From the NCBI RefSeq assembly GCF_042492175.1, contig NZ_CP170453.1, positions 1,178,001-1,242,000 of the forward strand: DNA of 64,000 bases. The letters run 5' to 3'. The notes beneath the pieces were generated by a model. The model was given only the letters and a program-made list of their open reading frames with translations. It did not search any database and had not been told where the DNA came from. Both the position numbers and the translations under genes were made by a program. Shown here piece after piece: positions 50,979 through 60,283 of the stretch (within the stretch, counting starts at the first letter, position 1; each line of letters opens with the position of its first letter). This DNA is from CAJXSN01 sp947492235. Its GTDB lineage: Bacteria > Pseudomonadota > Alphaproteobacteria > Sphingomonadales > Sphingomonadaceae.

Positions 50979-51128
50979 TTATTGGCCACTCTTGTCGGCC
51001 ATCTTGCTGGCGGTGTCGCTTTGCCCCATTTCGCGGGCCTGCGCTTTGCGGCGGCGCAGGTTCTCGCGCAGCTTGGCGGCCATGCGCTCTTCTCGGGTGC
51101 CGGCTTCACGGGATAGGTTGTCGCTCAT
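50979..51128 (-). CDS. Small basic conserved-looking protein
   Basis: 49 aa from ATG 51128 (MSDNLSREAG). Charged helix AKLRENLRRRKAQAREM. The longer open frame upstream passes through the antisense of tRNA-Thr and is not coding. Short proteins with LRENLRRRKAQAR-type helices are common in sphingomonads; function unknown. No clear ribosome-binding site, so support is modest. Confidence 0.5.
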   Translation of the reverse strand: MSDNLSREAGTREERMAAKLRENLRRRKAQAREMGQSDTASKMADKSGQ

Positions 51129-51229
51129 ATGGAGGTCTTGCCAATTGCGGCCGTCTCGCTCAAGCATTGCTTGACTTGAGGCGCGCATCAGGCAAAGGGC
51201 GCGCCTGCCTTTCAACGGGCACTTCCGGA

Positions 51230-51304
51230 GCCGCGGTAGCTCAGTGGTAGAGCGCACCCTTGGTAAGGGTGAGGCCGAGAGTTCAATTCTCTCTCGTGGC
51301 ACCA
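51230..51304 (+). tRNA. tRNA-Thr (anticodon GGT)
   Basis: Clover-leaf can be drawn in full: acceptor GCCGCGG/TCGTGGC, D arm GCTC-AGTGGTA-GAGC, anticodon arm CACCC-TTGGTAA-GGGTG (anticodon GGT), T arm GAGAG-TTCAATT-CTCTC, discriminator A, encoded CCA at 51302-51304. A TTGACT box lies 54-59 bases upstream (51171-51176), but no good -10 follows it. TTTTCCC comes immediately after the CCA. Confidence 0.95.
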
Positions 51305-51456
51305 TTTTCCCTTCGGTCAAATGTCGGCACGTCCCTTGGATGTTCGGCCTTCGGCCTGAACGGGGCACCATTTTTCCAACCATTCCCGACAGCCCAAGAA
51401 GGACATTCATCGAATGCCTGCTTGAAAAGAAACGCGCGGGGATTCATGCCGGTGGC

Positions 51457-51957
51457 ATGAGCGAACAGGAAATCGACACGCCCGCCCCTGAAGCGCAGGA
51501 TGATGCGCTGACCCGGCTGCATCCCAATCATGAGAAAGCGATGCGGGTGCAGGGTGTGGGCTTTGCGATTCCGGCTCTGGTAGCGGCGGGTATTGCAGAT
51601 TGGGCACTGCCGCTTTTTCCCGGCGCCATCTTTCTGGTCGCGCTCGGCATTGCGATTGTTCTGGTGCTGCGCCTGCCCCATCGCCGCTTCACCGCGCGCG
51701 GATTTGCCATGAGCGATGACCGGTTGCGGGTCGTGCGCGGGCTGCTGTTCCGCTCCGATACCGTCGTCCCATTCGGACGCGTCCAGCATATCGATGTCGA
51801 TCGCGGTCCGCTGGAGCGGTATTACGATCTCGCCACCCTGACGCTGCATACGGCCGGCAGCCATAATGCTTCGGTGCACCTGCCCGGCCTGAACCACGAC
51901 GACGCGCTGGCCATGCGCGAGACGATCCGCGCCCATATCAAGCGTGAGAGCCTGTGA
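51457..51957 (+). CDS. Bacterial PH-domain membrane protein, YdbS type
   Basis: 166 aa from ATG 51457. Two adjacent membrane helices (about residues 33-70) followed by a bPH2 domain (RRFTARGFAMSDDRLRVVRGLLFRSDTVVPFGRVQHIDV cut across strands; ERYYDLATLTLHTAG). Coupled by a GTGA overlap to the larger YdbT-type gene. Such pairs occur widely; in Bacillus related proteins affect envelope stress and bacteriocin tolerance. Cellular role here unknown. Confidence 0.83.
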   Translation: MSEQEIDTPAPEAQDDALTRLHPNHEKAMRVQGVGFAIPALVAAGIADWALPLFPGAIFLVALGIAIVLVLRLPHRRFTARGFAMSDDRLRVVRGLLFRSDTVVPFGRVQHIDVDRGPLERYYDLATLTLHTAGSHNASVHLPGLNHDDALAMRETIRAHIKRESL

Positions 51958-53525
51958 GCGAGGCCGTTTTGGAACATTCCGCGCCCGGCGAAGGCGAGCC
52001 GCAACGGACTGACCCGTTATCCTTCGCGGTCAAGGCGCTGATGTTGCTGCCGCAGCTGGCCATCCCGCTTGCCTTTGCTTTCTTTAGCATAACTCGCGAA
52101 TCAGGGCTGGAGGGGTTCGGCGGCATCACACTGATCCTCTTGCTGATCGCAGCGGGCATCGCGCTCAATCTGGGGATCGCATGGGTGCAATGGCGGCGGT
52201 TTACGTACCGTGTCGGAGCAGCCGACATCCGCGTGGAGAGCGGCATTCTGTCGCGCAGCGCCCGTTCGGTTCCTTACGAGCGCATTCAGGACGTAAGCCT
52301 AGAGCAGAAATTTGTCGCCCGCCTGCTGGGGCTAGTCGAAGTGCGCTTCGAGACCGGCGCGGGCGGCAAGGACGAGCTGGCGCTGGCCTATTTGTCGCAG
52401 GCTCAGGGTGCTGCGTTGCGCGAACTGGTCCGCGAGCGGCGCGACGGCGTGGAAGTTTCGGTAGCCGGGAGCGAATCAGCACCCGTTGAAGCGGAGGAAA
52501 CCAGCGCGCCCTTGTTCGCCATGGGACCCAAACGCCTCTTCACTTTCGGGCTGTTCGAATTTTCATTGGCGCTGGTCGCTGTGCTGGCAGCAGCGGTGCA
52601 GCAGCTCGATTTTCTGTTGCCCTTCGAGCTTTGGGATGCCGATTTCTGGATGCAGACCTTTGCCGGGCCGGGTCAGCAATTGGCTGCGGCGGGGCCTGTG
52701 CTGCAGATAATCGGGGTCCTGGCGCTCCTCGCCACGGTGTCGGTCGCGGGTGTCATTACCGGACTGGTACGCACATTCTTGCGCGATTGGGATTTTCGGC
52801 TGGACCGCACCGCCAAGGGGTTCCGCCGCCGCCGGGGCCTGTTCACCCGCACCGATGTGGTGATGCCCGCCCACCGCGTGCAGGCGCTGCGCTTTACCAC
52901 CGGCATTGTGCGTCGCCGATTCGGTTGGCGCGGGCTGAAATTTGTCAGTCTGGCGCAGGATAGCGGAGCGGCGAATCACGTGGTCGCGCCGTTTGCCCGC
53001 GATGCCGAGCTGGTGCCCATTGCCGAGGCTGCTGGCTTTACACCTCCGCCTGATGACCTGCAGTGGCGGCGCGCTGCCAAGGCGCACCGGATTGCCAGCG
53101 CTGTTATCGAAGGCGGCATTCTGGTGCTGATCGGCATTGCCATCGAAATCGGGTTGGTGGTGTTCGATCTCGATCTATTTCCATGGCAGAAACTGGCTGG
53201 GCTGATCCCGGTTGCCTTCGGGATTGCTGCGGCGAGTTGGCAGATTTTTCTATGGCGCTACGAACGGCACGCGCTTGGCAAGAGCCAGCTCTATATCCGG
53301 ACCGGCTGGCTCGCCCCGACGCTCAGCATCGGCCGGCGCGTGAAGCTGCAATCGGTGGAGATCGCACAGGGGCCGATTGCCCGGCGCTACGGCTTTGCGA
53401 CGCTGCATCTGGGGTTGGCGGGCGGCAAGCTGGCGATAGATGGTATTCCGCTGGAGCGCGCGCGCAAATGGCGCGAGGCGATCCTGCGCAGCATTGCGAC
53501 CAGCGATTTCTCCGAGCTTACGTAA
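51954..53525 (+). CDS. Multi bPH2-domain membrane protein, YdbT type
   Basis: 523 aa from GTG 51954. Pattern repeats three times: paired membrane helices (about 25-75, 200-270 and 380-430), each followed by a bPH2 domain with the marker VPYERIQDVSLEQ, MPAHRVQALRF or GRRVKLQSVEIAQ. Presumably forms a complex with the YdbS-type protein just upstream. Convergent with the GNAT gene. Confidence 0.85.
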   Translation: MSEAVLEHSAPGEGEPQRTDPLSFAVKALMLLPQLAIPLAFAFFSITRESGLEGFGGITLILLLIAAGIALNLGIAWVQWRRFTYRVGAADIRVESGILSRSARSVPYERIQDVSLEQKFVARLLGLVEVRFETGAGGKDELALAYLSQAQGAALRELVRERRDGVEVSVAGSESAPVEAEETSAPLFAMGPKRLFTFGLFEFSLALVAVLAAAVQQLDFLLPFELWDADFWMQTFAGPGQQLAAAGPVLQIIGVLALLATVSVAGVITGLVRTFLRDWDFRLDRTAKGFRRRRGLFTRTDVVMPAHRVQALRFTTGIVRRRFGWRGLKFVSLAQDSGAANHVVAPFARDAELVPIAEAAGFTPPPDDLQWRRAAKAHRIASAVIEGGILVLIGIAIEIGLVVFDLDLFPWQKLAGLIPVAFGIAAASWQIFLWRYERHALGKSQLYIRTGWLAPTLSIGRRVKLQSVEIAQGPIARRYGFATLHLGLAGGKLAIDGIPLERARKWREAILRSIATSDFSELT

Positions 53526-53530
53526 GCGCC

Positions 53531-53848
53531 CTAAGCGCGCAAATCTGCCCAATCGGGGTTCTCGTCGAACTTCTTTGCGACATAGGAACATTGCGGCACG
53601 ATTTTGAAGCCGTGCTCGCGGGCATCGGCCACCAAACGCTTGACCAGATGCCCGGCCACGCCGCGCCCGCCGATTTCGCGGGGCACGATGGTGTGGGTGG
53701 CCACGCGGATATCCTCGCCGCTGCTGTTCTGGCGAGGCTCCCATTCGAGATAGCCGTTTGTGGTTTCGCCCGCGAGTTCGGCGACATATTTGCCGCCTTG
53801 CCCTTGGCCGTGGTGGGTGATGGTTACGTCTGCTTGATCGATGCTCAC
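53531..53848 (-). CDS. YidJ-type small GNAT acetyltransferase
   Basis: 105 aa. Short GNAT (N-acetyltransferase family 14-like) with strand THTIVPREIGGRGVAGHLVKRL forming the acetyl-CoA loop, then FKIVPQCSYVAKKFDENPDW, the conserved C-terminal signature. Lacks the first helices of full GNATs, which is normal for this branch. Substrate unknown. Confidence 0.85.
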   Translation of the reverse strand: MSIDQADVTITHHGQGQGGKYVAELAGETTNGYLEWEPRQNSSGEDIRVATHTIVPREIGGRGVAGHLVKRLVADAREHGFKIVPQCSYVAKKFDENPDWADLRA

Positions 53849-53899
53849 GGATGATGCTCCTTCTTGCGCTCAACGATGCGGGGCGTAAGGGCGTTCCCC

Positions 53900-54919
53900 A
53901 TGAGCCATTCGCCCTCTTCACCCGCCCGCTTCCTGTCGGACAATGCCGCCACCGTGCACCCTGCGCTGTGGGATGCGATGCGTGCGGCGGATGAGGGCGA
54001 TGCGCCCTATGACGGCGATGCCTTGTCGCAGCGGCTGGATGACGCATTCGGCGCTGTTTTCGGGCAGGACGTCGCGGTGCTGTGGGTCGCTACCGGCACA
54101 GCGGCGAACTGCCTTGCCCTGTCGGCCATGGTGCCCCCGCATGGCGGGGTTGTGTGCCACCGCGAGGCGCATATCGAGATGGACGAAGGCGGCGCGCCCG
54201 GCTTTTATCTCCACGGGGCCAAGTTGCTATTGGCCGAGGGTGAGGGCGCGAAGCTGACGCCGGAGGCCATCGCGGCGGTAATCGACCCGATCCGCGACGA
54301 TGTGCACCAGGTGCAGCCGCACGCCATCTCTGTAACGCAGGCGAGCGAATATGGCCGCAGCTACCGCCCCGAGGAGCTGGCAGCGATTGGCGCGCTCGCA
54401 CACGAACGCGGACTGGGCCTGCATGTCGACGGGGCGCGCTTTGCCAATGCGGTGGCGCATCTCGGCTGCACTCCGGCAGAGGCTGTCGGCTCTGCACAGG
54501 CGCTCAGTTTCGGCTGTGTCAAAAACGGCGGTATGAATGCCGAAGCGATCGTGTTCTTCGATCCCGCGTTGGCCGACATGGTGCGCTATCGCCGCAAACG
54601 CTCGGGCCATTTGCAATCCAAGGGCCGCTATCTCGCCGCGCAATTGCTGGCGATGGTGGAGGGCGATGTGTGGCTCAGCAATGCCCGCGCGGCCAACGCG
54701 GCGGCACAAGCGATTGTCGCCGAGGTGGGCGAGCGGTTGATGCATCCGGTGGAGGCCAACGAGGTCTTCATGCGCTTGGATGCGGCCGAGCGCGAGGCGT
54801 TGCGGGCGCAGGGTTTCGAGTTTTACGACTGGGGCGCGGATGCGGCGCGGTTCGTGGCTAGCTGGGACAGCGACCAGAGCGCAGCTCAGGCTCTGGGCAA
54901 GGCCATCGCGGCGCTATGA
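53900..54919 (+). CDS. ltaE: Low-specificity L-threonine aldolase
   Basis: 339 aa from ATG 53900 (MSHSPSSPARFLSDNAATVHP). Beta-eliminating lyase fold: GTAANCLALSAM, HREAHIEMDEGGAP, LHVDGARFANAVAHL and PLP lysine in FGCVKNGGMNAEA. Cleaves L-threonine to glycine and acetaldehyde. Four-base overlap with the DMT transporter gene (ATGA), which might export a related metabolite. Confidence 0.9.
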   Translation: MSHSPSSPARFLSDNAATVHPALWDAMRAADEGDAPYDGDALSQRLDDAFGAVFGQDVAVLWVATGTAANCLALSAMVPPHGGVVCHREAHIEMDEGGAPGFYLHGAKLLLAEGEGAKLTPEAIAAVIDPIRDDVHQVQPHAISVTQASEYGRSYRPEELAAIGALAHERGLGLHVDGARFANAVAHLGCTPAEAVGSAQALSFGCVKNGGMNAEAIVFFDPALADMVRYRRKRSGHLQSKGRYLAAQLLAMVEGDVWLSNARAANAAAQAIVAEVGERLMHPVEANEVFMRLDAAEREALRAQGFEFYDWGADAARFVASWDSDQSAAQALGKAIAAL

Positions 54920-55842
54920 CATCACCGCAGCAGGCCATGCTCAGCTGGCGGGTGGTTATCCCGTTCCTGCTGACGGGGACGATCTGGGGCTCGACCTGGT
55001 TCGTCATCACCGGACAAATCAGCGGCGTTCCGGCGGCGTGGTCAGTGTTCTACCGTTTCGCGCTGGCAACGCCTGCTCTATTCCTCGTCGCTTTGCTGAT
55101 GAAACGCCGCTTGCGTCTCACAGCGGCGGAGCATCGGCTGGCGATATTGGTCGGCATATTCCAGTTCAGCGGCAATTTCCTGTTTGTCTATCATGCGGAG
55201 CTTTACGTGACGTCCGGCATCGTCGCGATGATGTTCGGGCTGTTGATGGTGCCCAATGCATTGCTCGCCCGGTTCTTCCTCGGCGAACGCCAGCAAGGAA
55301 CCTTCTGGCTCGGCAGTGCGGTCGCGATTGTCGGGGTTTCACTGCTGTTGCTGCACGAATGGCGCGCCAATCCCGATGCGGGGGTGATTGGCGGCAATGT
55401 GGCACTGGGGATCCTGCTGGCGATGCTGGGTATTGTCGCTGCTTCGGTGGCGAATGTCATTCAGGCGAACCCTGTCGGGCGCGGCGTGCCGATGGTCAGC
55501 CTGCTTGCATGGGCGATGCTGTACGGGACGCTTTTCGATCTCGGCTTTGCGCTGGCGACCGCTGGCCCGCCACCTGTGCCGACTGGCACGCAATACTGGA
55601 CGGGGATCGTCTATCTCGCGCTGATCGGGTCGGTTGTCACCTTTCCGCTGCATTACAATCTGGTGCGCGAGATCGGGGCGGGGCGCACGGCCTATAATTC
55701 GATTTTGACGATCTCTGTTGCGATGCTGATTTCGACTTTGTTCGAGGATTACCGCTGGACCGGCCTGACGATCGGCGGGATGGTGCTCGCGGTTATCGGC
55801 ATGGTCTTGGCCCTGCGTGCGAAGCAAGCGCCAAAGCCCTAG
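54916..55842 (+). CDS. EamA/DMT-family transporter
   Basis: 308 aa with ten membrane helices in two EamA repeats: first starts IPFLLTGTIWGSTWFVI, second near NVALGILLAMLGIVAAS. Inner-membrane exporter of amino acids or metabolites; substrate unknown. Coupled to threonine aldolase. Its TAG stop shares the palindromic CTAG (55839-55842) with the stop of the convergent gene. Confidence 0.87.
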   Translation: MTSPQQAMLSWRVVIPFLLTGTIWGSTWFVITGQISGVPAAWSVFYRFALATPALFLVALLMKRRLRLTAAEHRLAILVGIFQFSGNFLFVYHAELYVTSGIVAMMFGLLMVPNALLARFFLGERQQGTFWLGSAVAIVGVSLLLLHEWRANPDAGVIGGNVALGILLAMLGIVAASVANVIQANPVGRGVPMVSLLAWAMLYGTLFDLGFALATAGPPPVPTGTQYWTGIVYLALIGSVVTFPLHYNLVREIGAGRTAYNSILTISVAMLISTLFEDYRWTGLTIGGMVLAVIGMVLALRAKQAPKP

Positions 55843-56621
55843 ATCAGCGCGCGCAAACCCTCGCGGTAAGTGCGATATTTCGGCTCCCACCCCAGCACGC
55901 GCTTGGCTTTGCCGTTCGCGACCCGCCGGTTTTCCGAGTAGAAGCCCATCGCCATTTCCGAGAGATTGGCCTCCTCCAGCGTCTGCATTGGCGGCGGCGC
56001 GACACCCAGCAACCGGCACGCTTCTTCCGTCACGGCATTGCCGCTGGCAGGCAGATCATCGCCGAGGTTGTAAGCACCCGCCGGTGCATTGCTCTTGACC
56101 GCCGCGACCACGCCGCTGGCGATGTCCTCGACATGCACGCGGCTGAACACCTGTCCGGGCATGTCGATCCGCCGCGCCTTCCCCTCCTTCACCCTGTCCA
56201 GCGCGCTGCGTCCGGGGCCGTAAATACCGGGCAGGCGAAACACCCGCGCGCCCAGTTCCATCCAGCGCGCATCCGCATCGCTGCGAGCTGTGCGTCTGCC
56301 CGTCCCGGTGGGCGAAGTCTCGTCCACCCACGCACCATCCTGATCGCCGTATACGCCGGTCGAGGAGAGATAGCCGAGCCAGGTTTGCTGCAAGGCGTCC
56401 GCGTATTTTTCCAGCACTGGATCGGTGCCGCTTTCCCGGTCCGGTGGCACGGAAGACAAAATATGGCTCGAAGCCGCCAGCGCCGCGCGCACTGCGTCGC
56501 CATCGGCAAAGTCGACCGTGCCATCGCTGCCCGTGGCCACAACGCTCCAGCCGTCGCTCTCCAGCGCCGCGGCAATGCGTTTGGCCGAATAGCCGAGGCC
56601 GAAAATGAACATTTGCTTCAT
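55839..56621 (-). CDS. YeeZ-like NAD(P)-dependent epimerase/dehydratase
   Basis: 260 aa. Atypical SDR: N-terminal MFIFGLGYSAKRIAAAL with the G-x-G-x-x-A fingerprint, SSVPPDRESGTDP, YLSSTGVYGDQDGAWVDE, and RLPGIYGPGRSALDR. The usual Tyr-x-x-x-Lys is not evident (positions read R-S-D-A-D-A-R), as in the YeeZ/SDR_a5-like branch, so catalysis is unclear. Divergent from pepN. Confidence 0.8.
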   Translation of the reverse strand: MKQMFIFGLGYSAKRIAAALESDGWSVVATGSDGTVDFADGDAVRAALAASSHILSSVPPDRESGTDPVLEKYADALQQTWLGYLSSTGVYGDQDGAWVDETSPTGTGRRTARSDADARWMELGARVFRLPGIYGPGRSALDRVKEGKARRIDMPGQVFSRVHVEDIASGVVAAVKSNAPAGAYNLGDDLPASGNAVTEEACRLLGVAPPPMQTLEEANLSEMAMGFYSENRRVANGKAKRVLGWEPKYRTYREGLRALI

Positions 56622-56673
56622 AGGCAGGTTCTACCCATTTGAGAGCTTCAGGAAAGAGAGTAGCTGACACCCT

Positions 56674-59334
56674 ATGGATATCGCCCGCACCCCCTCGACC
56701 GCCGATGGCAACCCGCAACTGGCCGATGCGCCGCCGGAGCCAAAGGAACCCGCGATTATCCGCCGCGAGGATTATGCCCCGTTCGCGTGGCTGGTGCCGA
56801 CAACGCATCTCGATTTCGATCTGGGGCTGGAGCGCACGACCGTTGTCGCGACTCTGCAGGTAGAGCGCAATCCGGCGGCCGATCCTTCGCCGACGATCCG
56901 TCTGAACGGTGACGGGCTTACGCTTGAGTCACTGAGCGTCGATGGCGCGGAGCATGCCGGCTGGACCATGGAGGGCGATGATCTGCTGATCACTCTGCCG
57001 GGTGACGCGCATCAGCTGCAGATCACCACGATTATCGACCCAAGCGCCAACAGCGCTCTGATGGGCCTGTTCGCCTCCAACGGAATGCTGTGTACCCAAT
57101 GCGAGGCAGAGGGCTTCCGCCGGATAACCTTCTTCCCCGACCGCCCCGATGTGCTGTCCAGCTACACAGTGCGCATGGAGGCATCGAAGGCCGATTTTCC
57201 GATCCTGCTAGCCAATGGCAACGAAGTGGAGACGGGCGATGCCGAGGGCGCCGAAGACGGAGAAGAGCGCCACTATGCTGTGTGGCAGGACCCGTGGCTG
57301 AAACCGTCCTATCTCTTCGCGCTGGTCGCCGGCGATCTGGTAGCGCGGCGGGACAGCTTCACCACCATGAATGGCCGGGAGGTCGACCTGGCTGTGTGGG
57401 TCCGCGATGGCGATCTGGACCGGACCGAGCATGCGATGGAATCGCTGAAAACCTCGATGAAATGGGACGAGGAGACCTTCGGGCGCGAATACGATCTCGA
57501 CATCTACAACATCGTGGCGGTCAGCGATTTCAACATGGGCGCGATGGAGAACAAGGGCCTCAACGTCTTCAACACGAAATATGTGCTGGCCGATCAGGAC
57601 ACCGCGACCGATGGCGATTTCGATGCGGTCGAGGGTGTGATTGCCCACGAATACTTCCATAATTGGTCGGGCAACCGCATCACTTGCCGCGACTGGTTCC
57701 AGCTGTCGCTGAAAGAAGGCTTCACCGTTTTGCGCGACCAGCTTTTCTCGCAGGATATGCAGGGCGAGGCAGTCAAGCGGATCGAGGATGTGCGGATCTT
57801 GCGTGGCATCCAGTTCCCCGAGGATTCCGGCCCGCTGGCGCATCCGATCCGGCCCGATTCCTACCGCGAGATCAGCAACTTCTATACCTCCACCGTCTAT
57901 AACAAAGGCGCCGAAGTCATCCGGATGATGCGGGTGATGGCGGGCGAGGCGGCTTTCCGTGCAGGGTGCGACCTCTATTTCGATCGCCATGACGGCGAGG
58001 CCGCGAGCTGCGAGGATTTCGTCAAGGCGATGGAAGACGGCACGGGCCTCGATCTCGCGCAGTTCCGCCTGTGGTATCGGCAGGCCGGCACGCCCAAGGT
58101 CGAGGTTTCGCTGGAGCATGAGGGCGACACCGCAACGCTGAAGCTGACCCAGACCGTTCCGCCCACACCGGGCCAACCGGCGAAACTCCCGATGCCGATT
58201 CCGCTGAAGATCGCGCTGCTAGACCGGGAAACCGGCCAGCATTCGGGCGAGCAATTGGTGATGCTGGATGCGCCGAGCAAAACGCTGCGTTTCGATGGCT
58301 TTGCGAAGGCGCCGGTCCTGTCGATCAATCGCGGCTTTACCGCGCCGGTGTCGATCGAACGCACCGTTCCGCGAGACGATCTGGTGTTCCTCGCTGCGCA
58401 TGATGATGACAGTTTCGCCCGCTACGAGGCGATGCAGGAACTGATGGTCGGGGTACTGCTGGACGCGGTGAACGGCACCGGCGATGCACAGGCTGGACGT
58501 CAGGCGGTCGCCACTGCGCTGCGGGCGATCCTGACCGACGAAGCGCTGGACGATTCGATGCGCGGCGAATTGATGCTGATGCCCAGCCAGACCTATCTGA
58601 TGGAGCAGATGCTGACCGCGCAGCCGGGCGCAATCCATGCCGAACGCGAAGCGCTGAAGGCCTATCTCGGGCGCGAACTGGCGGCGGAACTACACGCGCT
58701 TTACGAGCGGGCGGAGGCGGTGCCCTTCGGCATGTCGCAGGAAGCGCGCGGTGCCCGCAAGGTGAAGACGCAGGTGCTGATCTACGCCGCCGCGAGCGAT
58801 CCGGCCAAGGCTGCCGAGCTGGCGGCGCAGCAATATGCAGCGGCCGACAATATGACTGACCGGCAGGGCGCGCTGATGGTGCTTTGCGGGCTGGAGGGGC
58901 CGGAGCGGGATGCCGCGCTGGCCGATTTCTACGAGCGCTATCGGGGCAATCCGCTGGTCATCGACAAGTGGTTCGCGCTTCAGGCGGGCTCGTTGCACCC
59001 GGATGTCATCGCGCATGTGAAGGCATTGGCCGATCATCCGGATTTCACCCTGCGCAACCCGAACCGGGTGCGCTCGCTCTATATGGCGTTCGCGGCCAGC
59101 CCGCATGCCTTCCATAGCGAGAGCGGCGCGGGCTATTCGATGATTGCTGACCTCATTCTGGCACTCGACCCGATCAACCCGCAGACTGCGGCGCGGTTCG
59201 TTTCGCCGCTGGGCCGGTGGCGGCGGATGGAGCCGGGCCGGGCCGCGCTGATGCGGGCGGAGCTGGAGCGAATCGCTGCTGCGGACTCGCTCTCGCGCGA
59301 CACCTATGAGCAGGTCAGCCGCAGCCTTGGCTAA
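56674..59334 (+). CDS. pepN: Aminopeptidase N (M1 family)
   Basis: 886 aa. Substrate-recognition GAMENKGLNVFN, zinc motif HEYFHNWSGNR followed 18 residues on by the ligand Glu in SLKEGFTV, and Tyr in the following helix. Alphaproteobacterial PepN layout with Ig-like domain (~residues 455-545) and helical C terminus. Releases N-terminal amino acids from peptides in the cytoplasm. Its last 29 bases overlap pgeF. Confidence 0.95.
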   Translation: MDIARTPSTADGNPQLADAPPEPKEPAIIRREDYAPFAWLVPTTHLDFDLGLERTTVVATLQVERNPAADPSPTIRLNGDGLTLESLSVDGAEHAGWTMEGDDLLITLPGDAHQLQITTIIDPSANSALMGLFASNGMLCTQCEAEGFRRITFFPDRPDVLSSYTVRMEASKADFPILLANGNEVETGDAEGAEDGEERHYAVWQDPWLKPSYLFALVAGDLVARRDSFTTMNGREVDLAVWVRDGDLDRTEHAMESLKTSMKWDEETFGREYDLDIYNIVAVSDFNMGAMENKGLNVFNTKYVLADQDTATDGDFDAVEGVIAHEYFHNWSGNRITCRDWFQLSLKEGFTVLRDQLFSQDMQGEAVKRIEDVRILRGIQFPEDSGPLAHPIRPDSYREISNFYTSTVYNKGAEVIRMMRVMAGEAAFRAGCDLYFDRHDGEAASCEDFVKAMEDGTGLDLAQFRLWYRQAGTPKVEVSLEHEGDTATLKLTQTVPPTPGQPAKLPMPIPLKIALLDRETGQHSGEQLVMLDAPSKTLRFDGFAKAPVLSINRGFTAPVSIERTVPRDDLVFLAAHDDDSFARYEAMQELMVGVLLDAVNGTGDAQAGRQAVATALRAILTDEALDDSMRGELMLMPSQTYLMEQMLTAQPGAIHAEREALKAYLGRELAAELHALYERAEAVPFGMSQEARGARKVKTQVLIYAAASDPAKAAELAAQQYAAADNMTDRQGALMVLCGLEGPERDAALADFYERYRGNPLVIDKWFALQAGSLHPDVIAHVKALADHPDFTLRNPNRVRSLYMAFAASPHAFHSESGAGYSMIADLILALDPINPQTAARFVSPLGRWRRMEPGRAALMRAELERIAAADSLSRDTYEQVSRSLG

Positions 59335-60106
59335 TCGCTGGAACGAGACCGACGCGCCGGTTTCCCCGATCCGCGCCGATGCGTTGGACCGTATACCCCA
59401 CGGCTTCCTGACCCGCGAGGGCGGCGTTTCCACTGGACCGGTGGCGGGCTTGCAATTCGGGATGGGTGCAGGCGACGATCCCGCCAGTGTGGCCGAGAAT
59501 CGTCGCCGGGCGGTCGCCTCCATCCTGCCGGGTGCGCAGCTCGCTATGCCGTATCAGGTGCATAGCGCCGATGCGGTGGTGGTCGAGAGGCCGGTGGAGG
59601 GTGACGAGCGCCCGCGCGCCGATGCTCTGGTCACTGCAGTTCCCGGCCTGCTGGTCGGCGTCGTCACTGCCGATTGCGCGCCGGTACTGCTCGCCGACCG
59701 CAAGGCCGGCGTGGTTGCCGCTGCCCATGCGGGGTGGCGCGGCGCTGTGGGCGGAATTCTGGAAGCCACACTGGATGTGATGGAAAGCGTTGGCGCGCGC
59801 CGGGCCGATATCGCCTGCGCGATCGGGCCATCCATTGCTCAGGCAAGCTACGAAGTCGGGCCGGAAATGCGTAGCGAATTTGCCGAAGACGACGGACGCT
59901 TTTTCGCTGCCGGGAAAGGCGACCGCCTGCATTTCGATCTGGAGGGCTTTGTGGCCGCACGGTTGCGCCAAGCCGGGGCCGGAGTAGTCCAGCCGCTCGG
60001 TCTCGATACCTACACGGATGAAGCGCGTTTCTACTCTTTCCGCCGTTCGACTCACCGCGGCGAAGCGGACTACGGACGACAGGCGGCATTGATCGGGTTG
60101 CATTAA
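59306..60106 (+). CDS. pgeF: Peptidoglycan editing factor PgeF (multicopper-like laccase domain)
   Basis: 266 aa from ATG 59306, inside the pepN end; TTG 59327 is an alternative start. Conserved metal-binding residues: VHSADAVVVER, TADCAPVLLAD and AAAHAGWRGAVGGI. Family members hydrolyse L-Ser from misbuilt UDP-MurNAc and were earlier annotated as polyphenol oxidase (YfiH). Translation is likely coupled with pepN. Confidence 0.9.
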   Translation: MSRSAAALANRWNETDAPVSPIRADALDRIPHGFLTREGGVSTGPVAGLQFGMGAGDDPASVAENRRRAVASILPGAQLAMPYQVHSADAVVVERPVEGDERPRADALVTAVPGLLVGVVTADCAPVLLADRKAGVVAAAHAGWRGAVGGILEATLDVMESVGARRADIACAIGPSIAQASYEVGPEMRSEFAEDDGRFFAAGKGDRLHFDLEGFVAARLRQAGAGVVQPLGLDTYTDEARFYSFRRSTHRGEADYGRQAALIGLH

Positions 60107-60227
60107 GCGCGATATCAGATGCGCTAAAGGCCATTGGCATTGCACGGCAGAGCGGCTAGGGCCGCCCCGCATTCGGGGAACCGTTATGCGTAGGGGCTGT
60201 ATTTACGTTAAGCGCAATGCAGGCCGT

Positions 60228-60255
60228 TTGAAACAGGTCGGGCGATCCATAATTT
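60228..60255 (+). promoter_or_regulatory. Promoter of the petABC operon
   Basis: TTGAAA (60228-60233) and TAATTT (60250-60255) with a 16-base spacer. Transcription would begin around 60262, about 22 bases before the petA ATG, with AGGAA as ribosome-binding site at 60276-60280. A small GC hairpin (CCCCG-CATT-CGGGG, 60165-60178) lies upstream. Confidence 0.6.
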
Positions 60256-60283
60256 TGTCGCCTGCTGATTAGGGTAGGAATTG

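Noticed and set aside
51230..51460. Prophage or island at tRNA-Thr
   Set aside because: Only ~150 bases lie between the tRNA and the next ordinary gene; no integrase, no compositional change.
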